Both the position numbers and the translations under genes were made by a program. Under the pieces are notes generated by a model. That model saw nothing but the letters and a program-made list of their open reading frames with translations, was not told the DNA's origin and did no database searches. A DNA stretch of 64,000 bases from Aldersonia sp. NBC_00410 (GTDB lineage: Bacteria; Actinomycetota; Actinomycetes; Mycobacteriales; Mycobacteriaceae): assembly GCF_026342035.1 (NCBI RefSeq), contig NZ_JAPENM010000002.1:434001-498000 (forward strand), written 5' to 3'. This document shows, in pieces, positions 35,330 through 43,889 of the stretch. How positions within the stretch are numbered: position 1 is the first letter of the stretch; each line of letters starts with the position of its first letter.

Positions 35330-35729
35330 GACCGCGGCGATCGGCGTGCGCAGCACCCGGCAGCGCAGTGCCATCTCCGCCCTGCTCGACGAGATCGACG
35401 AGTTCCGCTCCGCGCAGGATTTGCACGACGAGTTGCGCCGCCGCGGCGACAACATCGGGCTGACCACTGTCTACCGCACCCTGCAGACGCTGGCCGAGGC
35501 GGGCACGATCGACGTGTTGCGTACCGACACCGGCGAGTCGGTGTACCGACGCTGCTCGTCCGGACATCATCATCACCTCGTGTGCCGTGACTGCGGATAC
35601 ACCGTCGAGGTCGAGGGGCCCACCGTCGAAAGGTGGGCCGAGACGGTCGCCGACTCGCACGGCTTCGCCAACGTGAGTCACACCGTGGAGATCTTCGGCA
35701 CCTGCCGCGACTGCGCCGCGGCAGGCTAG
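35313..35729 (+). CDS. zur: Fur-family zinc uptake regulator (Zur)
   Basis: The 138-residue Fur-family protein has a winged helix (ALLDEIDEFRSAQDLHDELRR, then NIGLTTVYRTLQTLAEAGTID) and a dimerisation domain with the metal-binding HHHH-LVCRDCGY. A second CxxC lies near the C-terminus (GTCRDC), which together form the structural zinc site. Coupling to the ArsR/SmtB repressor (17-base overlap) is the mycobacterial arrangement in which zinc controls both genes: the first repressor is released by zinc, and Zur represses uptake genes when zinc is bound. Confidence 0.92.
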   Translation: MPPRSETAAIGVRSTRQRSAISALLDEIDEFRSAQDLHDELRRRGDNIGLTTVYRTLQTLAEAGTIDVLRTDTGESVYRRCSSGHHHHLVCRDCGYTVEVEGPTVERWAETVADSHGFANVSHTVEIFGTCRDCAAAG

Positions 35730-35739
35730 CGCCTAGGAA

Positions 35740-36717
35740 TCAGTCCGCCATCGCGACAGCCGGCGCGGTGGCCGGCGGCGCGTCGACGACGCGGCGTTGC
35801 CTGACGATGCCGATCCCGAACAGCGCCACCACAACGGCGGACCAGACCAGCAAGACCACCAGCGGGCCGACCGCGCCGGCACCGTCGAAGAAGGCCACCG
35901 ACCGGAACAGTGACGCCGCGGCACCCGGTGGCAACAGTTGGCCGATCGCGCCCCACGGCTGCGGCAGCAGTTCCGGTGCCGACGTCGCGGCGGAGAACGG
36001 ATTTCCGAGCAGCAGCATGGTCAATGCTGCGATGCCGATTCCGGCACGACCGACGACCGTCGCGAGCCCGGTCACGAAGCCCGTGACCGCAAAGCACGCC
36101 AATCCGGCGACCGCAGCCAGCTCGAGGTAGGTGCCGGGCAGCAGCGACAGCCAGCCCTGCACGATCACCATGCTCAGCAGACCCGCGGCAACGGCGAACA
36201 CGACCGTGCCGGTGGCACGCGCCGCGGCGCTCGGGATCAGCAGCGTGAGCACCGCACCCGCCGCGATTCCCGCCATCACCAGTGGCAGCACCATCGCACC
36301 GAAGCCGGTACCACGGGGATCGTCGACATCGGCGGCGACCACATCCTCGACCGCTGCACTCGGCGTGCCGGACAGCTGTGCGGCGATCTGGCCGAGCTGC
36401 TGAGCCACCGCCGGCGATGCGGCGGAGGCGACGAGGACCTGTGGTGCGCCGCCGCCGGTGACGATCACACCGTAGGCATCGCGATCCGCGAGGGCAGCGC
36501 GGGCCGCGTTCGCATCGGCGACGGTGTCGATCTCGAACGCGCCCGGACTATGCGCGTTCAGTTGTTCGGCCACGATCGCCGCCTGCGGACCCGTGACCAC
36601 CAGCGGCAGGTCGCGCGGCGCGATGTTGGCGGCGGGCCAGGCGAAGGCAATGAGCATCAGCGCTTGCAGCAGCGCCGCACCGAGCCCGATGGCCACGGCG
36701 CGAGTGGTGACAGTCAT
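35740..36717 (-). CDS. Multispanning membrane protein, ABC-2-permease/YhgE-like
   Basis: The 325-residue protein has one N-terminal membrane helix (AVAIGLGAALLQALMLIAFAW) and an external domain of about 110 residues. About five more helices follow (VLPLVMAGIAAGAVLTLLI, TVVFAVAAGLLSMVIVQGW, YLELAAVAGLACFAVTGFV, AGIGIAALTMLLLG and VGPLVVLLVWSAVVVALFGI). This architecture matches ABC-2-type or YhgE/Pip-like export permeases, but no ATPase is adjacent. Divergent TetR and twin operators indicate drug- or metabolite-induced expression. The cargo is unknown. Confidence 0.75.
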   Translation of the reverse strand: MTVTTRAVAIGLGAALLQALMLIAFAWPAANIAPRDLPLVVTGPQAAIVAEQLNAHSPGAFEIDTVADANAARAALADRDAYGVIVTGGGAPQVLVASAASPAVAQQLGQIAAQLSGTPSAAVEDVVAADVDDPRGTGFGAMVLPLVMAGIAAGAVLTLLIPSAAARATGTVVFAVAAGLLSMVIVQGWLSLLPGTYLELAAVAGLACFAVTGFVTGLATVVGRAGIGIAALTMLLLGNPFSAATSAPELLPQPWGAIGQLLPPGAAASLFRSVAFFDGAGAVGPLVVLLVWSAVVVALFGIGIVRQRRVVDAPPATAPAVAMAD

Positions 36718-36733
36718 GGCGGCTCTCCTCTAA

Positions 36734-36747
36734 AACGAATGCTCGTT
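36734..36747. promoter_or_regulatory. TetR operator 1 (proximal to the membrane protein gene)
   Basis: AACGA and TCGTT flank ATGC, a perfect 5-4-5 palindrome, inside the AT-rich divergent region. It lies 17 bases upstream of the membrane protein start. Confidence 0.65.
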
Positions 36748-36793
36748 CTCTTATATTCACTCCACCGTCGCATCGGCTCCGTCACTTGTCAAG

Positions 36794-36807
36794 AACGGAT
36801 GTTCGTT
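36794..36807. promoter_or_regulatory. TetR operator 2 (proximal to the tetR gene)
   Basis: AACG-GATGTT-CGTT is nearly the reverse complement of operator 1, and extended flanks (AGAACG/CGTTTT) match too. It lies 13 bases upstream of the tetR ATG, so the regulator probably represses itself and the membrane protein. Confidence 0.65.
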
Positions 36808-36819
36808 TTAGTTTGAGGA

Positions 36820-37431
36820 ATGCCTCGAGTCAGCGAAGAACACCTGGAACGGCGCCGCCAGCAGATTCTCGACGCCGCGACCCGGTGCTTCGCGCGCAAG
36901 GGTTTCTACAACACGTCGATGCAGGATGTGTTCGCCGAAGCGGACCTCTCGGCGGGCGCGGTGTACCGCTACTTCAAGAGCAAGGACGACCTGATCGCTG
37001 CCCTCGCCTCGACGGCGTCCGCCGATATCAGGGCGGTGATGGCCGAGGCGATCCGCCGCGATCCCCTGCCGACCCCGGCCGAGTTGATCGCGACGCTGGC
37101 CCAGTGGATCAAATCCCAGCACGGCCCAGAAAGCCGACTGCGCCTCGCCCCGCAGGCCTGGACACTGGCGCTGGTCGATCCCACCGCCGGCGCATTCGTC
37201 GGCAATGCCATTCGCGGGATTCGGGACATGTGGCGCGAATACGCCCAGCAGATGCAGGCTGCCGGATGGTTGCCCGACGATGCCGACCTCGATGCGATCG
37301 CCAGCGCACTCTTCGGCCTACTGCCGGGGGTGCTGCTGCAGCACCTCATCCTCGACGACCTCGATCCGGAGGCAATCGCCGTGGGCGTCGCGACGCTGTT
37401 TCGATCCGGCGCACTCACCCCGCACGGCTGA
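36820..37431 (+). CDS. TetR/AcrR-family regulator
   Basis: The 203-residue regulator has the TetR helix-turn-helix (residues about 13-60: RRQQILDAATRCFARKGFYNTSMQDVFAEADLSAGAVYRYFKSKDDLI) and an alpha-helical ligand domain containing ESRLRLAPQAWTLALVDP. It faces the membrane protein gene across two related palindromes and probably represses both. The ligand is likely a hydrophobic compound exported by the neighbour; that is inference. Confidence 0.9.
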   Translation: MPRVSEEHLERRRQQILDAATRCFARKGFYNTSMQDVFAEADLSAGAVYRYFKSKDDLIAALASTASADIRAVMAEAIRRDPLPTPAELIATLAQWIKSQHGPESRLRLAPQAWTLALVDPTAGAFVGNAIRGIRDMWREYAQQMQAAGWLPDDADLDAIASALFGLLPGVLLQHLILDDLDPEAIAVGVATLFRSGALTPHG

Positions 37432-37446
37432 AACTCCGCACGCGGG

Positions 37447-37854
37447 TCAAGGCAGCAAACCCTGCCTGCCGTCTTCGGCGCCGGCGAGCACGAGCAGCAG
37501 CATCGTCGCAAGCGCATCGTCATCGAGCCCCCGAGCGGGAAAGGTATAGCGCAGGACCACGTCCGCGAGTTCCTCGTGTTCGATCACGGTAATGGTGCCA
37601 AACTGCAGCGCGCCGTTGCGCTCGGCCACCCGCTCCGTCAGTTCCGGGCGACGCGGCCGGTCCCACGCCAACACGCCGGTCAGCGACAGCACGTCGAGCC
37701 CCGGTGAAAGCGACACGGCCCGAAGCGAACACAGCGCACCGCCGTACTCGAAGCCGAGCGACCCGTCGTCGTTGTGCCGGATGTCGACGAACCGGGCCAG
37801 CGCCGTGGCGGCTCTGGTCTGCAATTCGTCCGCGCTGGTCGGGATGGCACTCAT
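37447..37854 (-). CDS. YbjN/CesT-like chaperone-fold protein
   Basis: The 135-residue protein has the alpha/beta fold of YbjN and type III secretion-chaperone-like proteins: LQTRAATALARFVDIRHNDDGSLGFEYGG, then a strand-rich middle and C-terminal DDDALATMLLLVLAGAEDG. Homologues next to uppS/recO are common in actinobacteria; the function is unknown and no secretion system is nearby. It follows uppS by ten bases on the same strand and is probably co-transcribed. Confidence 0.65.
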   Translation of the reverse strand: MSAIPTSADELQTRAATALARFVDIRHNDDGSLGFEYGGALCSLRAVSLSPGLDVLSLTGVLAWDRPRRPELTERVAERNGALQFGTITVIEHEELADVVLRYTFPARGLDDDALATMLLLVLAGAEDGRQGLLP

Positions 37855-37864
37855 ACGGTGTGGC

Positions 37865-38680
37865 TCACTCCTTCACGCCGCCGAACCGGCGGTCCCGCCT
37901 GGCGTACTCCAGGCAGGCGGCCCACAGGTCGCGGCGGTCGAAATCGGGAAACAGCTTGTCCTGGAACACGAATTCCGCGTACGCGGACTGCCAGAGCAGG
38001 AAGTTCGAGGTGCGCAATTCCCCCGACGGCCGCAGGAACAGATCGACGTCGGGCATGTCCGGCTCGTCGAGGTAGCGTCCGACGGTCGCTTCGGTGACAC
38101 GCTCCGGATCGATCTCCCCTGCTGCCGCACGGCGGGCGATCTCCCTTGCGGCATCGGCGATCTCGGCGCGCCCACCGTAGTTGACGCACATCGTCAGCGT
38201 CATCGTGGCGTTGTGTTGCGTCAGTTCCTCGGCGACCTCGAGCTCCTTGATGACGCTGCGCCACAACCGCGGCCGGCGGCCGGCCCAGCGAACCCGGACG
38301 CCCATCTCGTGCATCTCGTCGCGGCGGCGCCGGATCACGTCGCGGTTGAAGCCCATCAGGAAGCGCACTTCTTCGGGGCTACGCCGCCAGTTCTCGGTGG
38401 AGAACGCATAAGCCGACAGCCACTTCACGCCGATCTCGATGCAGCCCTCCACGGTGTCCATCAGCACGGCCTCGCCGCGCTCGTGCCCCGCGGTCCGCGG
38501 CAGGCCACGGTCCTGGGCCCACCGCCCGTTGCCGTCCATCACCAGCGCGACGTGCTGGGGCACGAATTCGGCGGGCAGCGCAGGCGGGGTGGCCCCCGAG
38601 GGGTGCGGGCTCGGCGGCCGGATCGGGCGGGAGCGGTCAGGCAGAGTCTGCTGCTCGCGGCGTCGAATCACGACCTCCAT
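37865..38680 (-). CDS. uppS: Cis-prenyltransferase (decaprenyl/undecaprenyl diphosphate synthase)
   Basis: The 271-residue enzyme adds isopentenyl units in Z configuration to make the lipid carrier for peptidoglycan, and in mycolic-acid bacteria also arabinogalactan. Conserved elements: MDGNGRWAQ (catalytic Asp), [23 protein letters not shown] and [18 protein letters not shown]. An unstructured Arg/Pro-rich N-terminus of about 40 residues precedes the fold. In mycobacteria uppS follows recO directly; here about 5 kb of other genes lies between them. Confidence 0.94.
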   Translation of the reverse strand: MEVVIRRREQQTLPDRSRPIRPPSPHPSGATPPALPAEFVPQHVALVMDGNGRWAQDRGLPRTAGHERGEAVLMDTVEGCIEIGVKWLSAYAFSTENWRRSPEEVRFLMGFNRDVIRRRRDEMHEMGVRVRWAGRRPRLWRSVIKELEVAEELTQHNATMTLTMCVNYGGRAEIADAAREIARRAAAGEIDPERVTEATVGRYLDEPDMPDVDLFLRPSGELRTSNFLLWQSAYAEFVFQDKLFPDFDRRDLWAACLEYARRDRRFGGVKE

Positions 38681-38765
38681 CCTGCCTCACCGCGAACGAC
38701 GCGCGGGTAGCGGCGTGACGAGGGCCGGCCTGTAGGGCACCGGTCGGCGACTGTCGCGGGGGTGT

Positions 38766-41411
38766 CTATGGGGCGGTGCTCAGTGCTGCGCTTGCTTGGT
38801 CGATTTGGTCGAGTGCATAGGTGACCATGGCCGCTGTAGTCATCGTTTCACCCTGGTGAGCGAGTGCTTCGTAGGTCCGGCCACCGAGGACCTCGCGGAG
38901 ATGGGCGTTCGCGGTGTTGATCTCGGGCAGGGACAGTGCGGTGAACGGACTTTGCGCAAAGGCGCCTATGGTTGCCGCCGCCTCGTGGCGTCCGAGCCGA
39001 TCCAGGGTGGTGGCAAGGACCCCCAGCGCGATGCGGACCATCGTGGTGCTGCCCGAGTTGTGGTAGTTGCGGATGGCCAGCGAGACATGACCAAGCGCGG
39101 CAGGTGGATCACCGTGTTCGGCTTCGTGCCGGGCCAGGTTGGACGCCAGGTGGGTCTCGTTGAAACTATTACCGCTGTCTCGAGCAATCGTCATACCCCG
39201 GCGCAAGGCGTCCAGTGCACGAAGGGGATCAGCCTCGCGGTAGATGAGCCCGCAAGTGAAAAGCACGAATGACAGCACGAACGGGTTATGGCTGGACTCG
39301 GCGGCATCGACCAACCCGTCTGCCGCGGCCAACGCTTCGTCGGGGTGGCCGGCCAGCATCGATGCCAGGCTGAAGCCGGCCTCGGCGACTGCGCTGGTGT
39401 CGCGATCGGAAGCAAGAAGAGCGCGGCACAACTCGACCGTGCGCTCCGGTTGGCCGACCACGAGGTACACATTTCCGAAGATGCCTTCCAGGCCCTGCGG
39501 CAGCGCGGTGTGGCTGCCGTCGACGACGTCCCGGCCTTCATCGCACAGGCGGACAGCGTCATCGACCCGTCCGGCCATCCAGCATTGCGACGCGATCACG
39601 TACAGGCCTCCGAGCCGGGGGTGGTCGAGTGCCCGGGCTGGTTCGATGAGTTCTTCGGCCCAGGCGAGCGGCTCGTACTTCTCAACCAGAAGGCCAAGGA
39701 ATCCCGCGCACGTGGCGATTGCGGCGCCGACGTCGAGGTCCCCGTGGTCGGCGGCCCACCGGAACGCGGCACGGAGATTTGCGAACTCCGTGGCGAACCA
39801 CGTGTAGGCCGCGCGCTGCTTCGGACCGTCCCACAGCGCCAAGATCTCGGTTTCGCGACCGGCGAAGTGACGGGCGTGGGCGGTACGAACGTCGATCGCT
39901 TCGCCGCCGGCGACGAGTTGCTCCTCGGCGAACTGGCGGATCGTCTCGAGCATCGAAAACCGAGTCCGCCCGGTCGGCCGGTCGGCGACGAGCAGTGACT
40001 TGCGCACCAGCGCGTCCAGCAGCTCGAGGATGGCGTAGTCATCAACGCCTTCGGGTCCCACAACGGCGCAAGCACTTTGCAGGTCGAATCCACCGGCGAA
40101 CACCGAACACCGTGTCAACAAGAACTTTTCATCGTCGTCGAGTAAGTCGTACGACCATGCCACCGCGTGACGCAGTGTCTGGTGACGGGCCAATCCGCGT
40201 CGCGATCCCACCAGCAGTTTGAATCGGTCGTCAAGACGGTCACGCACCTCGACCGCCGTCATCGACGCCATCCGCGAGGCCGCCAACTCGATCGCCAGCG
40301 GGATCCCGTCGAGGCGACGACAAATATCCGCCACGGTCGCCTCGTCGGCCGGCGTGCCCGAAACTCGCTGAGCGCGTTCGACAAACAGTTTCACTGCCGC
40401 GACAACGTCCAGTGACGGCACCCGCCACAGAAGCTCGTCGGCGACACCGATTCCCTCACGACTGGTGGCCAGCACCTGCACGGTGGCCGAAGCCGCAAGA
40501 ATCGCCGCGACCAGATCCGCGACGCTGTCGATGACGTGCTCACAGTTGTCGAACACCAACAGCCGCGACCGGCCCGCCAAAGCCGACGCGACCGACTCAC
40601 CGACGCTCCTGCCCGGCTGCTGGGTGATTCCCAATACCGCCGCCACCGCATCCGGTACCACAACAGGATCGGCGACCGTGGCCAACTCGAAAACCCATAC
40701 CCCGTCGACAAATTCGTCGGCTACCTGCGTCGCGACCTCGAGCGCAAGCCGGGTCTTGCCAACTCCACCGACGCCCGCCAACGTCACCAACCGATGCGAA
40801 CGCAGCGCCGCTCGCAGATCGGAGACCTCGGAATCGCGGCCGATCAGATTCGTAATTGCCGGTCGCAGGTTTCCGGGATTCGCGTCGACTCCGCGCAATG
40901 CGGGAAATTCCGTCCGCAGTCCGGGCGCTCGGACCTGGAACACTTCCACCGGCGCGGACACGTCACGCAACCGTCGCGGTCCCAGATCGAGCAGATCAAC
41001 CCCGCTCAGCAGAGCCGCTGTCGAGTCGGCCGCCAGAATCTGCCCGCCGTGCCCGGCGGCCATCACCCGCGCAGACCGGTTGAGCACCGCTCCGAAATAG
41101 TCCCCGTCCCGCAATTCGGCCTCACCGGTCGCCATGCCCATCCGCACCGGCAACTCCAGCGCCCGTTGCGCCGCGACTGCGGCATCGACGGCGGACTTCG
41201 GTGAGGAGAATGCCGCGCACACACCATCGCCCGTGTGCTTGAACTGCCGGCCCCCGTGCTTCTCGATCGCCGCGCGCAGCACCTTGTCGTGCGCGGCGAG
41301 AGCGACCCGCATGCCATCGGCGTCGGTCTCCCACCGACGCGTCGACCCCTCGACGTCGGTGAAGAGAAACGTCACCGCCCCCGCAGGAGCAGCCGCTGCA
41401 TCAGCGGACAC
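38766..41411 (-). CDS. Class III nucleotide cyclase fused to NB-ARC-type ATPase and helical repeats
   Basis: The 881-residue signalling protein has three parts. Residues 10-165 are a class III cyclase domain with metal-binding Asp19 (FLFTDVEGST) and Asp62 (KHTGDG) and the Asn111/Arg115 pair (NRSAR); the Lys before HTGDG favours ATP. Residues about 185-450 are an NB-ARC/STAND ATPase with P-loop GVGGVGKT (213-220), LLVFDNCEH and an RXXGIPLAIELAA block. The rest is TPR-like helices to the C-terminus. Mycobacterial relatives often end in a LuxR helix-turn-helix; none is present here. It probably makes cAMP when its ATPase switch is engaged. Confidence 0.9.
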   Translation of the reverse strand: MSADAAAAPAGAVTFLFTDVEGSTRRWETDADGMRVALAAHDKVLRAAIEKHGGRQFKHTGDGVCAAFSSPKSAVDAAVAAQRALELPVRMGMATGEAELRDGDYFGAVLNRSARVMAAGHGGQILAADSTAALLSGVDLLDLGPRRLRDVSAPVEVFQVRAPGLRTEFPALRGVDANPGNLRPAITNLIGRDSEVSDLRAALRSHRLVTLAGVGGVGKTRLALEVATQVADEFVDGVWVFELATVADPVVVPDAVAAVLGITQQPGRSVGESVASALAGRSRLLVFDNCEHVIDSVADLVAAILAASATVQVLATSREGIGVADELLWRVPSLDVVAAVKLFVERAQRVSGTPADEATVADICRRLDGIPLAIELAASRMASMTAVEVRDRLDDRFKLLVGSRRGLARHQTLRHAVAWSYDLLDDDEKFLLTRCSVFAGGFDLQSACAVVGPEGVDDYAILELLDALVRKSLLVADRPTGRTRFSMLETIRQFAEEQLVAGGEAIDVRTAHARHFAGRETEILALWDGPKQRAAYTWFATEFANLRAAFRWAADHGDLDVGAAIATCAGFLGLLVEKYEPLAWAEELIEPARALDHPRLGGLYVIASQCWMAGRVDDAVRLCDEGRDVVDGSHTALPQGLEGIFGNVYLVVGQPERTVELCRALLASDRDTSAVAEAGFSLASMLAGHPDEALAAADGLVDAAESSHNPFVLSFVLFTCGLIYREADPLRALDALRRGMTIARDSGNSFNETHLASNLARHEAEHGDPPAALGHVSLAIRNYHNSGSTTMVRIALGVLATTLDRLGRHEAAATIGAFAQSPFTALSLPEINTANAHLREVLGGRTYEALAHQGETMTTAAMVTYALDQIDQASAALSTAP

Positions 41412-41483
41412 CCCAGCAGAATCTCACAACAACCAGAGCCGCTGCTACCTTGTGCATCGGCGGATCCGGTCCGATCGCCCCTC

Positions 41484-42332
41484 TCAGGGCGATCCCGCGC
41501 CCGGCACCTCGACCCGCGCTTGCATAATCCACCCCTTGGACTCGCCCTTCATGAGTCCCTCGTGGGTGGTTTCGTCGACCACCATGTACAGCGTGCGCCC
41601 GTCGGGTCCGCCGAGGGCGGGTGCGACAGCCCAGCCGTGGTCGATCGCGACGCGGTGCGTGACGATGCCGCCCGCGACAACCCTGAGGAACTCGCCGGTG
41701 TCGTAACAGCCGACCCACACCCCGCCCTCGACGTCGACGCAAAGGCCGTCGGGATGGCGATGTTCGCCGAGGTCGGCGAACACGCTTGGGGCGCCAAGGC
41801 TTCCGTCGGCTTCGATCGAAAACGCGAGAATCCGCGACCCATTCGTCTCGCTGACCACGAGGGTCGACCCGTCGGGAAGGAGAGCGAGGCCGTTCGGGAC
41901 GGCGAGGCCGGTTGCCACGATCCGCGCGGTTCCGGCTGGGTCGACGAGGCCGATCGCGCCTGCCATCCCCGTCGCGCTCACCTGATAGAGGTCGACGTAG
42001 CCACGACCGTCAGGGGCGACGAACAGGTCGTTGGTCGACCAGGCGAGGTCGCCGAGGTCGTAGGTCGCGGCCACCTGCCCTTGCGCGTCGACATGGTGGA
42101 TAGTCGGCGCGAAGAGGGCGGACACCACCAGCGTTCCGTCGGGCAGCCAGCCCAGCCCGGAGGCGTGCTCGATCTCGGCCTCCACGATGAGGTCACCCGT
42201 TTCACCCACCGAGCACACCCGGCCTGCCGGTCCGTCGCTGAACCAGAGGCGGTCGTTGTGCCATCGGGGCCCTTCGCCGTAAACGATCCCATCGACAAAG
42301 GGCACCGGCTCAATAGCGTCGACCGTGGTCAT
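41484..42332 (-). CDS. SMP-30/gluconolactonase-like beta-propeller protein
   Basis: The 282-residue six-bladed propeller has the SMP-30 signature: EGPRWHNDRLWFSDGPAGRVC (metal-binding Glu), then WSTNDLFVAPDGRGYV, ATGLAVPNGLALLPDGSTLVVSET (Asn-Gly), and DGLCVDVEGGVWVG with the third metal ligand. Members hydrolyse lactones or phosphotriesters using a divalent metal. No signal peptide is visible, so it is cytoplasmic. It stands in the insert between uppS and recO. Confidence 0.85.
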   Translation of the reverse strand: MTTVDAIEPVPFVDGIVYGEGPRWHNDRLWFSDGPAGRVCSVGETGDLIVEAEIEHASGLGWLPDGTLVVSALFAPTIHHVDAQGQVAATYDLGDLAWSTNDLFVAPDGRGYVDLYQVSATGMAGAIGLVDPAGTARIVATGLAVPNGLALLPDGSTLVVSETNGSRILAFSIEADGSLGAPSVFADLGEHRHPDGLCVDVEGGVWVGCYDTGEFLRVVAGGIVTHRVAIDHGWAVAPALGGPDGRTLYMVVDETTHEGLMKGESKGWIMQARVEVPGAGSP

Positions 42333-42344
42333 CGTTGGATGCTA

Positions 42345-42402
42345 GCGGGCGATACCTACCCCGGGCCGGCACACGCTCGATCAGCGGCAACGTACGCAAC
42401 TG
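42345..42402 (-). repeat. Copy of the recO 3' end
   Basis: These 58 bases match the end of recO (43830-43889). The last 33 bases match with two transitions, and an 11-base block ATACCTACCCC is identical. The copy would encode QLRTLPLIERVP like RecO. It is in the same orientation, 1.49 kb from the original, and the secreted-protein gene lies between the two copies. Confidence 0.75.
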
Positions 42403-42511
42403 GGCGATGCGATGCAATCTCGTCTTGAACGCGGTTGCGATCACCTTCCGTGACCGATCCGGCAGCGGAAGCCCACTCATGAACCGCCGGAACACCGTTC
42501 GCGAGTGTTCC

Positions 42512-43492
42512 CTACCTGGTGGTCGTGATCGCGCCCAGCGGGCGGAACGTTCCGGTGTCATCTACTTTGAGCGGATCCGCCCCGATAGCGAAGTAGGCCG
42601 TTTGGTCCGGCGCGAGGTCGGTTCCGGCGTAGGGCGCGTTGGGGAAGTCCATTGCTCCGACATTGAGCGAGTCGTACCCGCAATGTTGGGGGGCTGTGTA
42701 GCAGGCTGGGCTTTCGCCGATCGGGGCGTAGCCGGAATGCGTGGTGTTGAATGCGACCGTCCAGACGACCCGATCGGGAAGTGTGATCCCGGCGGGGAAA
42801 GTGAACGTGAGCATCGTGCCGAGGTAGTTTTGGCATCTGCCACCGTCCGGCAGCGAGCCGGTCAACCCCGGCGGGCCGTCGGGATTGAAGAACTTGCCCG
42901 CATTGGTGCCCGTGCACTTCGTGTCGTCCGCCGAAGGCCGATACGGGATAGATTTGGTCTGGATCACTTCAGCCAGAACCTTGGTCAGGTCGTTCTCCGC
43001 GTAGATCTTCGCCGTGATCGGTACGTCGAATGTGGTCCCCAGGGTCGTCACGCACCCGTTTTGCCAGTCAGGGTTCGTCTCACATGCCCAGCTCGCGAAC
43101 AAGACGTCCATCGACACGAGTTTTTTCGCGGTGCCCGCGAGCCCTACCGCGTCGCCCATCTCGTTGATCCGTTGCGCCTCGAAGCCATAGCTGGCGAAGG
43201 CGCAGTTGACTGCGCCGAAGGGCAGCGCGTTGTAAGCGAGGTTCGTAATACCGTCGTCGCAAACCCTCCCGCAACCAAACAAACCGTTCGAATCGATCGA
43301 GCCGTTCGAACCGTTCGAACCGTTCGACGAGCCGTTCAAACCGTTCAAAAAGTTGCACTCGCTCGAACCGCCTGCGGAAAGATCTGCGCTGCTGTTGTCG
43401 GACTGCGCCAGCGCGGGGATGCTGAACGCGAGGACTGCTGCCGATACCGTCGCGAGAACCGCGACGCTCGACCGAAAACCATGATGGACCAT
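42512..43492 (-). CDS. Secreted protein with Asn-Gly-Ser repeat, unrecognised family
   Basis: The 326-residue product has a clear signal peptide (MVHHGFRSSVAVLATVSAAV, with AFSIPALA and cleavage near residue 30). A low-complexity stretch follows around residues 43-63 (NGLNGSSNGSNGSNGS) produced by 9-base tandem repeats. A conserved-looking Cys-rich extracellular domain comes next (CNFLNG, CGRVCDDG, VNCAF, WACETN, NGCVTT, CYTAPQHCGYDS), with at least ten cysteines that could form disulfides. The C-terminal part contains TAYFAIGADPLKV. I recognise no family. It lies between two copies of the recO 3' end and may be a recent insertion. ATG 43492 has GAGGGG eight bases upstream. Confidence 0.75.
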   Translation of the reverse strand: MVHHGFRSSVAVLATVSAAVLAFSIPALAQSDNSSADLSAGGSSECNFLNGLNGSSNGSNGSNGSIDSNGLFGCGRVCDDGITNLAYNALPFGAVNCAFASYGFEAQRINEMGDAVGLAGTAKKLVSMDVLFASWACETNPDWQNGCVTTLGTTFDVPITAKIYAENDLTKVLAEVIQTKSIPYRPSADDTKCTGTNAGKFFNPDGPPGLTGSLPDGGRCQNYLGTMLTFTFPAGITLPDRVVWTVAFNTTHSGYAPIGESPACYTAPQHCGYDSLNVGAMDFPNAPYAGTDLAPDQTAYFAIGADPLKVDDTGTFRPLGAITTTR

Positions 43493-43841
43493 CGATAACC
43501 CCTCTTGCTGTGCTTGGCGGACTTCGCTGCGCTCCGATTCCACGCCCAAGCGAATAATCAAGCAGTACAACATGTATCGCTGATGTAACTGGCCTCGATG
43601 CCGCTGCATCAACCGATGTCTCAGGCCTGCGGTTCGCGTGAACACGGTCAGGCTCTCGGCGCTGGAAGCGGCCCTCAGTCATTGGTCATCCAAGATGGCC
43701 CGTTACCCAATGCGCCGATTCATTTGTACTGCCGGGAGGGTGTCCGGTATGGCGGGATTGACCACACCGTTACTGCTCCGTGATCTTTTTACGGAATAGA
43801 GCGGGTCGAAGCAGTGCCGCCAGCACGCGGCTGGGCAATAC
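43493..43841. other. 349-base intergenic region between recO and the secreted-protein gene
   Basis: It contains the promoter of the secreted gene. The most AT-rich part is near 43555-43600, with TTACAT and TGTACT 17 bases apart on the minus strand as a possible -35/-10 pair. A short hairpin TCCGT/ACGGA lies around 43777-43795. The right end falls inside the recO 3'-end repeat (43830-43889). No gene is supported. Confidence 0.4.
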
Positions 43842-43889
43842 CTACCCCGAACTGGGCACACGCTCGATCAGCGGCAGCGTGCGCAACTG
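43830..43889 (-). repeat. recO 3' end repeat (original copy, overlapping the gene)
   Basis: This segment covers the last 16 codons of recO and a dozen bases beyond its stop. It is the partner of the copy at 42345-42402. Duplication of a gene's 3' end on both sides of an insert is a classic sign of site-specific integration. Confidence 0.75.

Noticed and set aside
42310-42561. Short minus-strand ORF containing QLRTLPLIERVP
   Set aside because: It is the duplicated recO end in a frame running into unrelated sequence, so it is scored as a repeat, not a gene.
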